Assembly (NCBI GenBank): GCA_029962745.1
Contig: CM057151.1
Coordinates: 34,304,818 to 34,368,817 of the forward strand
Origin: Echinometra lucunter
Lineage: Eukaryota; Echinodermata; Echinoidea; Camarodonta; Echinometridae
Length of the DNA: 64,000 nt
Direction of reading: 5' to 3'
Part shown: positions 41,401-55,800 of the stretch, one piece after another
How the letters are laid out: each line of letters begins with the position of its first letter
Numbering within the stretch: the first letter of the stretch is position 1
Notes under the pieces: generated by a model
Seen by the model: only the letters and a program-made list of their open reading frames with translations
Database searches by the model: none
What the model was told of the DNA's origin: nothing
Made by a program: the position numbers and the translations under genes

Positions 41401-42170
41401 TAAAAAATCGAAGCCATGAAAATTGTCAGCGACCAAAATGGCGAAGGCAGCGAAGTCCTGCGAGCGCAAGGCCCAAGACCAAGGCCAGGGTTCGCTCCCG
41501 TCTTAACCTCGTAAGTTCCCCTTAAACTCCTTGAGGCCTTCGGCCTTCATCACTTCGGTCGATAACCATTTTCACGGCTGCAGTATTTCATCACTACAGT
41601 GTGGCTATCATAGGCCTAAACTGAATTTAAGAAAAGATCCTATAGTAATATTGAAACTTAATATTCAAAATGAAAATAATCAAATTTACTACACTTATGT
41701 CCATGCATGGTGTATGTGATGGATCTGCATGTTAAAGTCGACTGATGTGGTCAAACAATAGAGTACGCATGCACAGAGTAAGATTACTCCTAACATTAGT
41801 ACATTCACTTCGAAGAGACTGAGTTTGTCATTTTTACTCAGCCAACTAACATGACTAATAAAGTGTCTATGACATTAAGAGATGGGGAAAAGGCCACTTT
41901 ACTTAGTTGTGAGTGTATTTCCTCATTCGGTCACTAAGGTATACAAATACTCATCCAATATCTATTTTGTATGTACTTCAGTGAGTAAAAGAGACTCTCC
42001 GAGCTAAATTATTATGTGATATACCCTTTTAAATACGCATAAGATGTGTCGATTTCTTCATAGCACAACAGATACACAGATACACGAGTAAAAATGAATG
42101 TATCTTTTCTGAATAAAAGCACTCAACTTGATGAATATGACATGATTTTACTCGCAGAAAACAGTTCTCA
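41401..42170. other. Intergenic, nothing recognised
   Basis: AT-rich. A Lys/Arg-rich frame near 41430-41520 has no family resemblance I can name. Confidence 0.4.
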
Positions 42171-42407
42171 TTGTGTGTGTGTGTGTGTGGGGGGGGGTGT
42201 GTGTGTGTGTGTGACAAGGTTAAGTTGTAAGTCTTTATTTACTTTCAATATATGTAATGCTTCTCCCGTGAGCTTGTTATATTCAAAATTGTTCATCGAA
42301 TTGTTTTGTACTTTTAAACATGATTTATTTATGATGAGTGTGAGCAGATCTTCTGGACAGTGGTGTGCTGTGTGTGTGTGTGTGTGTATATGTGTGTGTT
42401 TGTGTGT

Positions 42408-42901
42408 GTGTTGGGACGGGGGGAGGGAGGGGGAGGGGGCCGGAAGTTTTGGTCTTTAAGCATTTTTATAATAACTGATTTCATTGGGTTTTTTTAATGA
42501 TATATATGACTCATGATTTTATTAAGTTAGTGAAAAAAAGTGAAAATATGAAGTGTAAAGTATTATATATGATTTGAAATGTTAAATTGAAATATTATGT
42601 AACTTTTTGTTCATGAAATCAGAATAAAAAGCATTCAACAAAAAAAAAAAAGTGTGTTGGGACGGGGGGAGGGAGGGGGAGGGGGCCGGAAGTTTTGGTC
42701 TTTAAGCATTTTTATAATAACTGATTTCATTGGTTTTTTTTTTAATGATATATATGACTCATGATTTTATTAAGTTAGTGAAAAAAAGTGAAAATATGAA
42801 GTGTAAAGTATTATATATGATTTGAAATGTTAAATTGAAATATTATGTAACTTTTTGTTCATGAAATCAGAATAAAAAGCATTCAACAAAAAAAAAAAAA
42901 A
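42408..42901 (+). repeat. Tandem duplication of about 246 bp, each copy ending in poly-A
   Basis: GTTGGGACGGGGGGAGGGAG through CATTCAAC and a poly-A of 12-14 occurs twice (42408-42652, 42654-42899), nearly identical. Each has GAATAAAAAGC upstream of the A run, like a polyadenylation signal. This suggests tandem retroposed 3' ends, inserted in a (GT)n tract. Confidence 0.75.
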
Positions 42902-42914
42902 GTGTATGTGTGTG

Positions 42915-43343
42915 TTTCCTCGCTCGCTTCGCGCTGCCCCTAATGATTAATTGTGGTTTCGGACAGCAACTGGACCAGCGATGTGCAAAAATAGAGTCAT
43001 TTTTGGCAGCGACGTAACCAGGTATTATTTTAGATGTCATATAGGCCTATAGCAAGAAATTGGATATTTTTTGGCTCGCTCGCTTCGCTTTTTTAAAAGT
43101 ATGTTAAAGAGAATGTATGGTATTTTTCCTATCTGTGTTCACATTATTGTCAGTGCCCTTTTCTTTCAAAATCGCCTCTTTTTTTGGTAACCCCCCCCCC
43201 CACAGGTGAAAGACCCTCCGCCGTCCCCCAAAATCAAGAAATAGAGACACATGATTTTTCTTTCGCTTATCAGCAAATTTTTGGACTGTGTTCCCCCCTC
43301 CCCCCCCCCCCCCCCAATTAGAAAACGGATTGACGTCTGCATG
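42915..43343 (-). mobile_element. Truncated right end of a mirror-motif hAT-like element
   Basis: Reverse-orientation islands at about 42917-42931 and 43076-43090 are followed by poly-C tracts (43191-43201, 43295-43315) and the terminal sequence GGATTGACGTCTG near 43330-43342. This parallels GGATCGACGCCTCTG at the right end of the 23421-24893 element. The left end is lost in a (GT)n and poly-A region. Confidence 0.6.
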
Positions 43344-43394
43344 TGCTTCTGAGGGACCTAATTTACAAGCTTTGCTTCTCGTGGACGCCTCATC

Positions 43395-43560
43395 TTTCTT
43401 CTTTTAATAGTAATAATAATAATAATAATGAATGCAACTTGTATAGCGCCAGACTCTGTGGAGTGCCAAGGCGCTTTTTAAGAAATTAGGAAGTGAACAG
43501 AAATGTTTTACTGCTAATCATAAAAAGAAATGCACACTTGTACGATAAGTACTGTACAAT
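43395..43560 (-). repeat. Possible LINE/SINE 3' segment with AAT tail
   Basis: (AAT)n at 43408-43430 followed by GCAACTTGTATAGCGCCAGA and CCAAGGCGCTTTTTAAG, a phrase common at the 3' ends of interspersed retroelements in marine invertebrates. No coding part. Confidence 0.35.
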
Positions 43561-43877
43561 GTTACGGAAAAAGACTAATGAAATGAATAACTGAATAAAT
43601 AAATAGATAAATACATGAATAGTTGACCCAACTGTTCTAGAATTTTCTGTAAGCAACTAGCCAACAATTTTCCGCCAGCCAAGCGGCCGGCCAGCTAGCT
43701 GCACCTAGCTCTAGGCCAGTGGGGATAGGCCACAGAACGTCTTCTATTTCTGTGGGATAGGCCAGTACACGTACCAAAGAATTGCACGTACGTCAAACGC
43801 CATCTACGGTCAATTAAGTGTAATGTATTGAAAAGTATTTTGCGACCTTTCCGAACTTTCGGGAAAAGATCTCCAAA
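43561..43877 (+). promoter_or_regulatory. Region upstream of ING3; promoter location inferred only
   Basis: Holds a GC-rich patch (43678-43745, GCGGCCGGCCAGCTAGCTGC) and no TATA box. The ING3 ATG at 43878 has A at -3. Placement of a promoter here is inferred from gene position. Confidence 0.3.
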
Positions 43878-46800
43878 ATGTTGTATTTAGAGGATTATTT
43901 GGAGAGTAAGTATAACTATGATATGAACATGTATATTTCAAAGCATACGTGGTACACAAACTTCACATGTGACCAATGATAGAGGTGAAAATTAGTGTTG
44001 ATAATTATTGCGGGAATTTTAAATGCGTGTGATTGTATGAGAAAGGAATGCTACGCCATTATCGGTCAGTCATTTGAACGAGAATTTTTCCCTCTACACA
44101 TGTGCCAATGGGACAAATATGGAGGGGCGTTTTCGGTCACGCAATGTTTAGGACTGAATTTCTGTGAAAGAAATGTTTTGTTTTTTTTAATACTGTTAAA
44201 CATGTGCATAAAATCACCTAACTTTGGTTGGAGTTATGATATTAATCAATCCCAATAGTCAGTATTTTAATTTTCACTTTTTGTTTTAAATTATGTTGTC
44301 CCACATATTGACTTCCATGTATGTTGTTAGGCCTTGCCATTATGCATGAATGATTGGTTGAAACCACTTAGGTCTATACATGTACACACTAATAAGTAAT
44401 AGGGCCAAACATGTATCGGACTGTAGTGAACATTCACCGTTGCAGCTGTCAAAAACAGACAACAAAATTGCCTTGACTTGACTCGTCTTGAGCAAGATTT
44501 ATTTTTTTAAAATTTGCTAGAGTATGTGCTCCTGTCATGCATGTGCTCCTGTGGGCGGCTGTCCTCTGTGAGCAGCCAATGGTGAATAAACACTAAAAAT
44601 TGAAAAAAACATTTTTGATATCCCTTCAAAAATTAACTTGGACAGTCGCAGGTAGGTTCTGGGGCACCAAAAAACCTACTCAGTGAAAGCAGTAAGCATA
44701 AATGAGTCGCACTCAACATCATTAGAAATCGACACCATTAGTCAAGGATGAAAAAATGGCAGTTTCTTAACTTTGAAGTTAAGAAACTTTGACATATTAA
44801 GTTAAGCCATTATATAAGCTTTATTTGTTCAGTTTGATAACTGATTTGATTTTTATTTAAGATCATGAAATCAGTGGTCCATATTTTGCTGCAGAAATTC
44901 TTATTTACACCACCAGAGAAAAAGTTGCATGGGGGTGGCTGCTCACCAGAGCCATTTTTCTAGATGGATCTGGTGAGCAGCCACCCTATGTACAAAATGC
45001 AGGTTTTTGTAGGAGATTGTACTCTGCCTTCATTTTTTTTGACATGGCGTTTGATGAGATCATCACTTTTGACAGATTTTATGGGTTTCTACAGAATATT
45101 ATTACTTTTCATAAAGTATTGGTGTGTAAAGTATGAAGTTTAATATTGATTTTGTTTACTTAGTCACAAATATGGCGCTAAATGCTCACCAAATGATAGG
45201 CGGCCACCCACAGGGGTAGGGGTGGCTGCACACAGGACCCCTTACACCGTTTTGAAAAATGGACACTACTGACCACATAATTGGTCAATAATTTTAAGTT
45301 TGCCTTCTATTTAATTAGCAAGTATTTGGACTCTGCATTGATGGTATTGAACTATGAGTCTTTGATTGATAAATATAATCCGCAAATTGCTCTGCCCCTG
45401 AAGTTGAAAATTAATGTTGTAACCCGCACCCGTTGCGGTACGGGTTAACCTGCCGGTATGCCCCCGATCACGGGCTGCGGGCCGGGCCGAGTTCATTCTC
45501 AAACCCGCAGACCGTCATACGAAAAAAGGGAGAAGTAACGACACATAATAAAAACATTAAAAATGAATATAAAATAAATAACCCCCAACCTTCCCAAACA
45601 ATAAGTAAAATATGGCAGAAAAGGTGTACGGCAAAAACACAAGAGATAGAATAGATCAGAAATTAGCGAGCTGGGATGACCGGAATCTAACAACAAATAA
45701 AAATAGATATCGATAGCAGCTATCGATGCGGCCAAAGTGCGCGCGCGAAATTAAAACTTACGGTACATACGTCGTATTATCGTGTGCGCACGGATTTACT
45801 TGTGATATCGAAATGAAGCATTTCTTACGTGAGACGGGATCTTGTTTAGATGGGCGTAATGCTTTCAATTTCGAGATCACAGCGGACCCATTTCGTGGTA
45901 CAAAGTCACCCCAAAAAAACATTCTCTCCGGAATAAAAGGCGAATTTGCAAATTGTAAGTAAATTCAGTTCACTCTAGGCTAGGTTAGTAGTTGGCATAT
46001 ATTTTCCTGATTTGAGCCTGTATAGTGTGGGGATTGCAAAAATAATTTTCATTTTTCAAAGATAAATTGACTTGCGGGTTAAAACCCGACGGGTCAGCGG
46101 GTCCCGCTTGCAAATTATTGGATTATACGGGACGGTACGGTTCGGGTTTTCACTTGCGGGTTACAACATTAGATAATGTTTAATTATGAATCCCCAAATT
46201 TGTGGCACATTAAAATTTCAATTTTAAGGAAAGGAACGAAAATATTAAAAGAAAGAAATTATCAATAAAGCAGTGTTTTCCATTTTTTGAATTTTTAAAA
46301 AATATTTATTTAGTATTATGATCGATCATTATTGTTAATCGATAACGACCTTATTACGATCAATTACAATCGTGAGTATCTTTGGGCATATTTTGAAGCT
46401 TTTACTATGATTTGGGGGGAAAACAACTAGAATTCATGGTGCCAAATATTATGAAATTTATCCAAATCAAAGGAAAAATGAGACACAAGCTGTATTAAGT
46501 ATTTTTTAATCTTTTATTTAAGAAAAACTTTTAGAAGATGAATTAAAAGAAATCCCACAAATAAATGTATGTATTAATTTTTTTAATAAAGCAAAGGTGT
46601 ATCTCCCATTTAGCCTAATGAATTTAGGACAAGGTCTTCACCGAGGGCTGAATCAATGATTCTGTGTTACAAACTGCCGAACTTCCGAACTTGGCCTTGG
46701 AGTTCGGTTCGGTTCGGTCCTGTTCGGAAGTGCCATGTTCGGCGAATTTCCGTTCTGTTCGGCGGTTCGGTAACAGCCCTAATGATGATCATATCATTAT

Positions 46801-49800
46801 TCATCAGAAACAACGGCTCATTCAAGGAAGCGCAACGACCGAGAAAGCACGCCCAGAGTCCCGGCTCTGGTCAAAGCCGACCTTGCGTTGGCTCAGCGGC
46901 CCATTGTAGCGATGAAAAAATTGATAATTTTAGCTTATTGTCCTAGATAAGACAACTAAAAAGCTTTTTCACATTCGGATGACATAATACAAATATTTCT
47001 TATTGCAATGCTGATGTTTACACATCAGCTTGATTGGTGGATCTGCAAATGCTTGTATTTTAAGCTGAGTTGTTCCCCACGAGGCTGACTCGTGTGGCGT
47101 GCACTCTTGCAGCATTACGGGGAAAAGCCATTTCAGCTGCTTACTGTCTGATATCAAAGTCTTTCTTGTCTGAATTATATGCAGACTGAGGACTTGTGAA
47201 TTAAAATAACAATTATGAAATATTATCCACGGGAATATTCCAAAGCTTATAATCAATATGAACATAATTCCTAGCAAACCTACAAACCTGTCTTCAATTT
47301 TTTGCAGTCAGAATTAGAGCAGGGAGTTGGTTCAATCCCCTGATTAGAGCACTAATTTCATGTTTTTCTTATTTCTGTTACAGCGTAGGGTGAAAATGAA
47401 TGGTGAATGTCATTTTCCCCAGGCAACGCATTTCAAAGTAAACTAGAACTAGACTCATTCCCGATTTGAAAATATAAGAATACAATAGAGTACATACCTC
47501 ACTCGTACAGATTGGTGAATTGCGTCAGTGGCCTGCTCCTTATGCAGGGCTCCACACTAACATTTTTTCCTAGGGGTCCGGCCAGGCGCCCAGATTTCCA
47601 TATTTTGAAATTTTGAGTGCCCGGGGTGAAGTTTTGAGCGCCCAGAATAAACTTCCGTTACAAGAAGAATATGCACTAAAATCAACCAAACAATCATCCA
47701 ACAATTAACCTCGCATTTAATGAATCAACAATAACCCCGATTTTCATTGTGTAATTCCTATTGAAAAAATGTGTGGCTTTGTTGAGAATATTCTTGTCAT
47801 GTTAGTCGAATGTACACTCGGAACGAAGACACATTTTATGTTTTACTTTAGTCGTATACAAGCCCGATAAGGTCTCTAGTCTACACGAATGTTAAAATTT
47901 CCACCGACTACGTTACTCGGCAACTTAACTTCAACTCAAGAATTATCCCCCAAAATGTGTAATTATGGCTGAAATCACGAATTAGTTTTAAATTAGAAAG
48001 TTTGAAGGTACGGTGGTGTTAATTTATTATGCTAAAAATGCCTAGAATTCACCTCAGATTGTCGTTTTTGATCATCGCTTGCGACCTACAAACTGAGTTT
48101 CTAGTCTAACCAGATCGACTCTTGCAATCACAAATGAAAGTATCCAAGGAAAGAAACTCATTTATAGGCACTGTATGCGGACGTGAGTGAAAACTACTTT
48201 AGGCCAATGCACTATTTCAGCCCTGACGTAACTGTACTTATGAGCGAAGGAGCTCATTCACGTAATCATGAAAGAAAAATGAACGAAAGCTCTTCGAAAG
48301 TATGACAAGTCTTGACAAGATATTTTTGAAGAAGTAAATGAACGAAAAACGAACGGACATTATTAGAAGAAAAAACCAACAACATTAATTCTTGCAAGCA
48401 AGAGCTTGTTCGTTAGTGCCCTTCTGGCTTCTTACTAAATATTGTGGTGGGAATGAAATCATTCACTGATTCAGGCCAAGTTCGATTCCGAATCATGAAA
48501 CGGAAGTATGACAAGATATTTTCGAAGAAATAAACGAATGAAAAACGAATGGACATTATTGTTTAAAAATCCGAAAACATTCATACTTGCAAGCAAGAGC
48601 TTGTTCGTTGGTGCCCTTCTTACTAAATTTTGAGGTCGGAATGAAATCATTCAGGCCAAGTTCGATTTCAAATCATGACTGTATGCTCTGCGCCACGCTT
48701 GCATACGGTAATCTTAATGTCAACGTAGTGAACGTAGATTGAATGAATAGAATTTGTGTACTATGTCGGTACACTTCCGGGTTTTAGCGCTTCAGGGTTT
48801 AGCGCCATCTTTTGGCGACTGATTTATTTCTGAATTAACAAATTCGTGACGTGAAAATTTATTGGAGAATGGCAAACAAATTTGGATTACTTTCACTATA
48901 TTTGCCCTGGATTTTTGTTCTGTCCTCACAGTAAGAGGTAGGAGGGAACGATTTGGAATTATATCAACTACTAGTATAAGCGTTACCATTCTTTTAACCT
49001 GCTTTATCGTCGATCTTAATGGAAATATTTTGTTGGTTGGGGGTTATTCCTCATGCTGCTAACCGTCGATTAACCGTCAAATATGAATTTCTGAATACCA
49101 AAAATGGCTTTTTAAAAGGGCTGTCTATTTTTCAATACGCTCATGATCATGATTAACGACAAGTCACTACACCACTCATGCATCCACATTATGCATGACT
49201 ATAGCCTACAGTAGCTTGCTTAGACAATGCCTATAGTATAGGCATTGTCTAAGCGAGCTACTGTCCCCATCAAACATGCCGTTTCACACACACGTGCATA
49301 CACAACGTGCTCATCTACACACAAGAGCTTATGCTACACATCAGTGGATAAGACGGAAGACAGTACGTCCTCATTTTCTTACCGCCGAGCATTTTAATCT
49401 TTTCGGGGGAATAAAATTTTAGGCGCCCGGTCGGGGACCCATATTTCTTTCATTTTCATTTTTAAGCGCCCGGCGGTCCAATCTAGGCACCCATGTGGCC
49501 CAGGCACCTGCTATTGTAGAGCCCTGCCTTATGACATCATCAATTGCTCGCGGAATCCCGACTTGGAAAAAAATGGTTCGGTGGCCATTTTCCAGGTCTC
49601 CGCTTCTAAGTTTTCGGATGCTATTACTCCTTTCACAGTCAATGAAATCTCACTTTGTTTATATATTTCTGTTCCAGAAGTAGAATTCTCTACGTTGATA
49701 TATGATTTGCCTATTTTTTTTTCAGCTCCGGTCAGGGTCTTTAACATGTCTTTTCATTTGAAATCCTATCAGAAGACAGCTTTGTGTAAGATAAGCCCAA

Positions 49801-52800
49801 TGAAGGGCATTTATGGCCAGTTAGATTGAACTTGGATAACTTGATAGGTACACCATAGGGTTTACCCTCGTGTTGCCCAGCATTTCCCAGTCGTTCCTAG
49901 TATTTCCTGGTATTTCCGGGTTTCCCAAGAACCAATTGAGGTATTAACTTCACACTTGGTGCTAGCATGCATCACCATAAGAAGATTATCTGATTACATG
50001 TTGGGGTATGTAGATCAAAGGTCATAAGGTCAGGAAAGTATTTCAAATTTTATGCAGATACTTGGATTGTGTTTCCATGATATTAAACTTGGAATATATG
50101 GCAGGGATTTTAGTAAAAGATGAGTGCAATATATTTTCAGGTGGAAGAGGTAATGTTAATTAGTATATAGCTTTTGTTGAGATGTACATAAATCAAATTT
50201 AAAGTGGAAGGCGGAGGCATAATTGTCTGTTGCGCACGGTCGAATTGCTCAGGACTGTTTGTCTTCAATGGCTGAAAACTTCTTTTATATGCTCATGATG
50301 TTTTGATGTGTTTTCATTTTAGTGATTGAACAGTTGCCAATAGAACTGAAAGAGAGATTCACTGAAATGAGGGAAATGGATCTTCAAATTGAAAGTAAGT
50401 CAAAGAATTTTTTTTAATGCTGATAATGCAAACTCTCAGGATATTACATTCCATAAAAGCATTTTTGCTCTCATTGTACATGTGCACCATGTACTTGAAG
50501 TACATATTTTAAAAATGTTTTGTTTTATTTATTTATTTATGTATTTTATTTATTTATTTTGGGGAGGAGGGGCTCTACAAAACTTAAAGATATATTTCCA
50601 ATAGATTTTCCATGATAAAATGAAATGAAATGAGATAAATCTTTTGGTCGTATACCATGCATCTTTGAAAGGTTATTCTGTCTTCTTTTTTTTTTAACAT
50701 TTTATAAAATATTTATTTTTATAAATCTTTACTTGGCACATGCTTTTTATCTTTTTATTTACAGATTCTGTGGATACAATAGAAGAAAAAGTAAAGAAAT
50801 TCTTTGAGGCTGCCAAAAAATTAAAAACTGAAACGAAGCAACAGCAGTACGAAGCGTTACGAAAGGTAATATGTTTTCTATATTTAGATGTGTCCCTTTC
50901 TTCATCGGACTCTAAACTGTTCCCCTATTGTACAAATTATGCCAAAATTGTTTTTATACCCCAAAGGGTGCTGGAGGCATATTCATGGTATGTCTTTTCC
51001 CTCTCCTTCAGTATACTACATTTATGATACTATGCAAAATATGCAAGTGTTGTACTTTATATCATGCAAGATTGATTGAACAAACCTGTGAAGTGAATAA
51101 ATGATGTGTTCTTCAGTGAAATTTTATTACAATTTTTTTCTGTTTGTATTTTTATATTTGCAGGAATATTATAAACTCTTAGACAGTGCAGATGAAAAAG
51201 TTCAAATAGCAAATCAAGTATATGACACCGTAAGTACAGATAACATTATAAACCTGCCCAAAACTAAATGATAACAATGATAAACTATATGAATACATAA
51301 TGTAATGAAAAAGAAAATGATAAAAGTTCTCACACCAGGGGAGTGTTTCTTCAACATTTGTTGTCTGTTGTCAGATCTGACATCTTTCCTTGATTTTGAA
51401 TGGCTGAGAAGCATCGTTACTATGGCAACTGTCGGATAAAACAGACTTTGTCGGATAAAACATCCGACAAGTCCTTTCATGAAATGCTCCCCAGCTGACC
51501 TGAGTGGTAAAATTATTTGGATTTTGTCAGTAAAGCTAGAGGGATACTTGATACTGCCTACTGACTTCTTCTGAACTGACATCGTATTGAAGGAGTATTA
51601 CCAGTGGGCAAGTCCAAGCTATTTAGTCCTATAGGTTGCCGAACACATCTAAGATAGTAGTATTTTTAATTATTGTATTAAGATGAAAACCCTGCTAGAG
51701 CTGGAATGTCTATGATATGTAAAGTAAAATGATAAGATAAAGGTATAGTATACATGTACCTAGTATGTATTTATAGGTCCAATATACACAACATGGATAT
51801 TTGTGTTGCTCATGACATTCAGAATAACAGAAAAATTATCATTGTTTTAGCGAACTTGCGTATCTGTGCACGTGCATAGACACAGCGTTGGAGAAAATGT
51901 TTTTGCAAACTGTTGAATCGTGTTTGAATGGCTAGTGCTTCCTTATTCTGCATTAATGTATATGACAGCATACACCATTTTACAATTTAAATTGAAAGCT
52001 ACCTTCTGATGTACTGTATATAGAGATAAATGAATTTATGCAAGGAAAGCATTATTAAGGAATACCTGAATCTATAAATGCATTTTCCTCCAATTTACAT
52101 TTTGCGGGTTGTGCACAGATTCGTCTGTTCGTAAAAATGACGCAATGATAAAGGACAAAGTACTGATTATGTGCATGATAGTGAATTTCATTTGGTTTCT
52201 TTAAATTATGTAGTTCAGATTTTTTTCTGGAATGTTCATAAATCAACAAATTGCTATTCATGTAGTAAAAAAACAAAGATATTTATTAGTCTCTCGCACA
52301 AATTTATGCGAACAAATTGGTTGCACTAAAAGCAAATCAAAATACATAGCATAAATAATCAATACGCAATAAAAGACAGCAGATTAAAAATTACTCAAAT
52401 TCCCAAATTTTAACAGATAACAGTGATACTTTGCAGCAAGAAAGAGAAAGAAAATAAAGGAGAATAAACTTGGTTTCATTTGATATGAATTTATGTTCAT
52501 AACTCAACTGTGTTTGGTAATGTACATGTGTGGGGCTCTAGATTTCAAATACCTTGGACTTGCCCTATTTTTCAATCACAAATATTACTGCTGAAGTATG
52601 TTCTAAGAAATTTGCTCACTGAGATGATAAAATCACGTGGGGATGCTAAGATCATTATTCACATGTACTTCGGAATTAGAGAAAATCTAATTAAATGATA
52701 TGTGTGAGTTTTGTAAAAAAAAAAAAAAAATGAAATATCTGGGAAAATTTTACTTACTGTAGTTCTATTTAGTTGTTTTACTTGTACGGTACAACAAACA

Positions 52801-55800
52801 AAAATACTCTTTTGTTTATTGATTGAACTGCATTCATGTTTTTACTTTAGGTTGAAAGGTACTTACGAAAACTTGATCAAGAAGTTAGTAGATTCAAAAT
52901 GGAGCTAGAGGCAGATCATGCGGGTATTACGGAGATTCTTGAAAGAAGTAAGTCTGCGAAAATGTGATCAACATACTTTTTCCTATATGTTAATTGTTAA
53001 CTTTTTATTTAAAAAATTAAAAAAAACATTTTTGTATGCAGTAAGCAAAAAATGTAACTTTGAAAGATATATGTCCTGAATACATAGTTGGTCACCTGGG
53101 GCCAGTTTCTCAAAACCATCATAAGTCTGTCTTATTGACTAAATATGTGCTAGATTGCCAGTTGTCCGCTAGGTGTTTCATGAAGACGCCTTTAACAAGA
53201 TCAAAGACAACTTGCGAGACAAGGACTTAAAACACCTCCAGACCTGTCATATTTTTTTTTTTCGACATGCAGCCTCATTAAACGACAATAATTTGGTAGA
53301 TTATGGCTGGCCAAAAGAGATGCTACGCTGAGTTGAAAATAAATATATCTGTCTTTTCTACAGGTTCCTGAAATCAGTAATTCATTTTTATTTATGTATG
53401 AATATTACATTTCATATTTCTTTATTATATAAAAAGATCTGGAAAAATGTGTGCTAGAGGGGTTTCTTCAGTGATTGTAACATCTCACAAAAGAATGTTC
53501 TGCCACGGCAGGCAAGGCATAGTCAAAGACATAGTCTGTAGTTTTCAGACCCATATTTATTGAAAGATAAATTATATCTTAGATTTTTAAATGAGATGCT
53601 TTAAGATTCCAGTTTCACCTTGTAATTTTTCGAAATTTTGGTTATTAATAATTTGCTTTAGCCTCTAAGCACTGGATAAAACTTTTACTGCATTCTTTTT
53701 TCTTTTTTTTTTTTTGCCATATAATTTATGGGCTTATTTTAAAAGCTAGGAAATTAGTGTGTACTAGGGGTACCCATCCGTAGTTCTAAACAATAATGAA
53801 CTTAATTACTCATAACTTCAGTTTATAAGCTTGTATTTTGTATAATCTGCATAATTTGAAGAGTATCTTGTATCTATATAAACACCTTGCTACTATTTCT
53901 AATCTTTCCATTCCCTAATTCATTCAAATATTTGCAGCTTGATTAAAATTCTTTAAAAAAATATATATGTGTAATTGCGACCAAGGTTATGTGTTGGCAG
54001 CATATCCTTGTTGATACCATCGATATCACGAGATTTCTTCTTGGTAAGCTCTTCGTGAAACGGTTTAGGAAAATCAGAGACATCTCCATAGTCGGTGGAC
54101 AGAGTTATAACTGTTTTGTTGTTGGTTTCCAGAATCAGGCCCCATAAGAAGTCCTATCCTATCTGTACTTCAAATAACAAACTAACATTTAAACAAAAAA
54201 TTGAATTGTCTTGAGGTGCTCCTTAGAATTTGGAATGATTTAATGCCAAATAGTCAAAATACAGTCAAAATACAGATAATGTTAAGGAATCTATCAGTAG
54301 TGAAATTAGTGCTGTATCAATTAGGTACGGTAAAGCAACTCTCCAGCAGCTGTAAGAAGCAGAAGCTAGTCTCAGTGTCACAGATTAGGAAAACTCTTGA
54401 TGCAACAAGAGTTTGAACACTTAGGAAAGGCAGTGTTGAGAGAAAACAATTAAAGTAAGACCATTTTTCCTGTTACATTTTTCTACTACCCTTTTGAAAC
54501 ATTTTTGATAGCTATGTCTGATCATAATTCATTTTGTTACTTTTTTCCAGGATCTTTAGAATTAGATAGTTCACAGCAGATGAAATCAGGGTCTGCAAAA
54601 TCAGACAGTAAGTGAATGATTCCATTTCCCATGTCTGCGAGTCATTGTTGGTGAACCCATGTCAGTTATAATACATAATGTAGGATATGAACTTGTGATG
54701 TACCTGGGAGAATGGTGCAAATGAATGCACTATAAAACAAGTGCATGTGCAGAAAAAAAACTTTTCAGAATTCCTCAGTTTTTACTGTATTTGATTACAT
54801 CTCTGCAACACATTTCAGTCTGTAGGTTGTCTAGATTGATATCAGCAGGGCTATCACTTTGGCAAGTGAAACAGTGCTTTATATAAGCCAGTCGACTGAG
54901 AGATATATTCACAACAATACACACTTTACTCTACCTGTTTCTTATCAAACTGTGGTTAATCTTGTTGCTTGACTCAAGTCACCTGTAACTTTTGTTGAAA
55001 GCTACAGTTTGAATTTATCAGATTTTTCATATGAATCACGAACCTGCTGTAAAATATTCAAATTTTAGATTTGAAAAGACCCTACCTTAATAGATATGTG
55101 TTGTGACTTGTAGTCACTTATAACTTTAAGGTACTCTAACCTTTGATACAAATCACATTTACTTAATACAGGATATTGTAAATAATTGTATTCTTAATAA
55201 ATTCCCTGGATGACTGAATGTCCCAGAGCCATTGGGTAAATGGTGACACACTCTGTTTATCCTCTTCAACCCATTCAGTATGATGTCTTAGTCCTATACC
55301 ATGCATCTGTATGGTGTCCTGCATTCTATAAAAAGAAATTTATCAATCTGGACATCTTTCTACCAATTTTTATGCGGTGGGCGCCAGAGGCATTATGTTT
55401 TTGGGTCGTCCATCCCGTTTTCTTTCTCCTGATAACTTAAGAACTAATTGACAGATCAAGTTCAAATGTGACTCATGTATGCATATGGGAGTGACAATGA
55501 TTTCATTAGATTTTGGGATCACGAAGTCAAAGATCAAAGGGCATAGATTTCATTGTATACATGAAAATGGCTCATTACTGCGATAAGTTAAGAACCATTT
55601 GATGGATCAACTTCAGACTAGGCTCATGTATGCATATTGGAGTGACAAAGATCTGAGTAGATTTTGGGGTCACAAGGTCATAAGTCAAAGGTCGTAGAGG
55701 TCATCAAATACATGAAAGTGGCTTGTTCCCATGATAACTTAAGAACCATTTGATGGATCAACTTCAAGCCTGGCTCATGTATGCATATTGGAGCAGTAAT

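Noticed and set aside
41400..41525. Lys/Arg-rich frame resembling a basic protein
   Set aside because: Short, no conserved motif, adjoins the end of a TIR element; likely chance.
45726..45962. 78-codon frame considered as a gene
   Set aside because: Lies wholly within a TIR element, shows no recognisable domain and has no splice or start support; kept only as a low-interest finding.
47325..47350. GGTTCAATCCC, a tRNA T-loop-like string
   Set aside because: No matching acceptor, D-arm or anticodon stem could be found around it.
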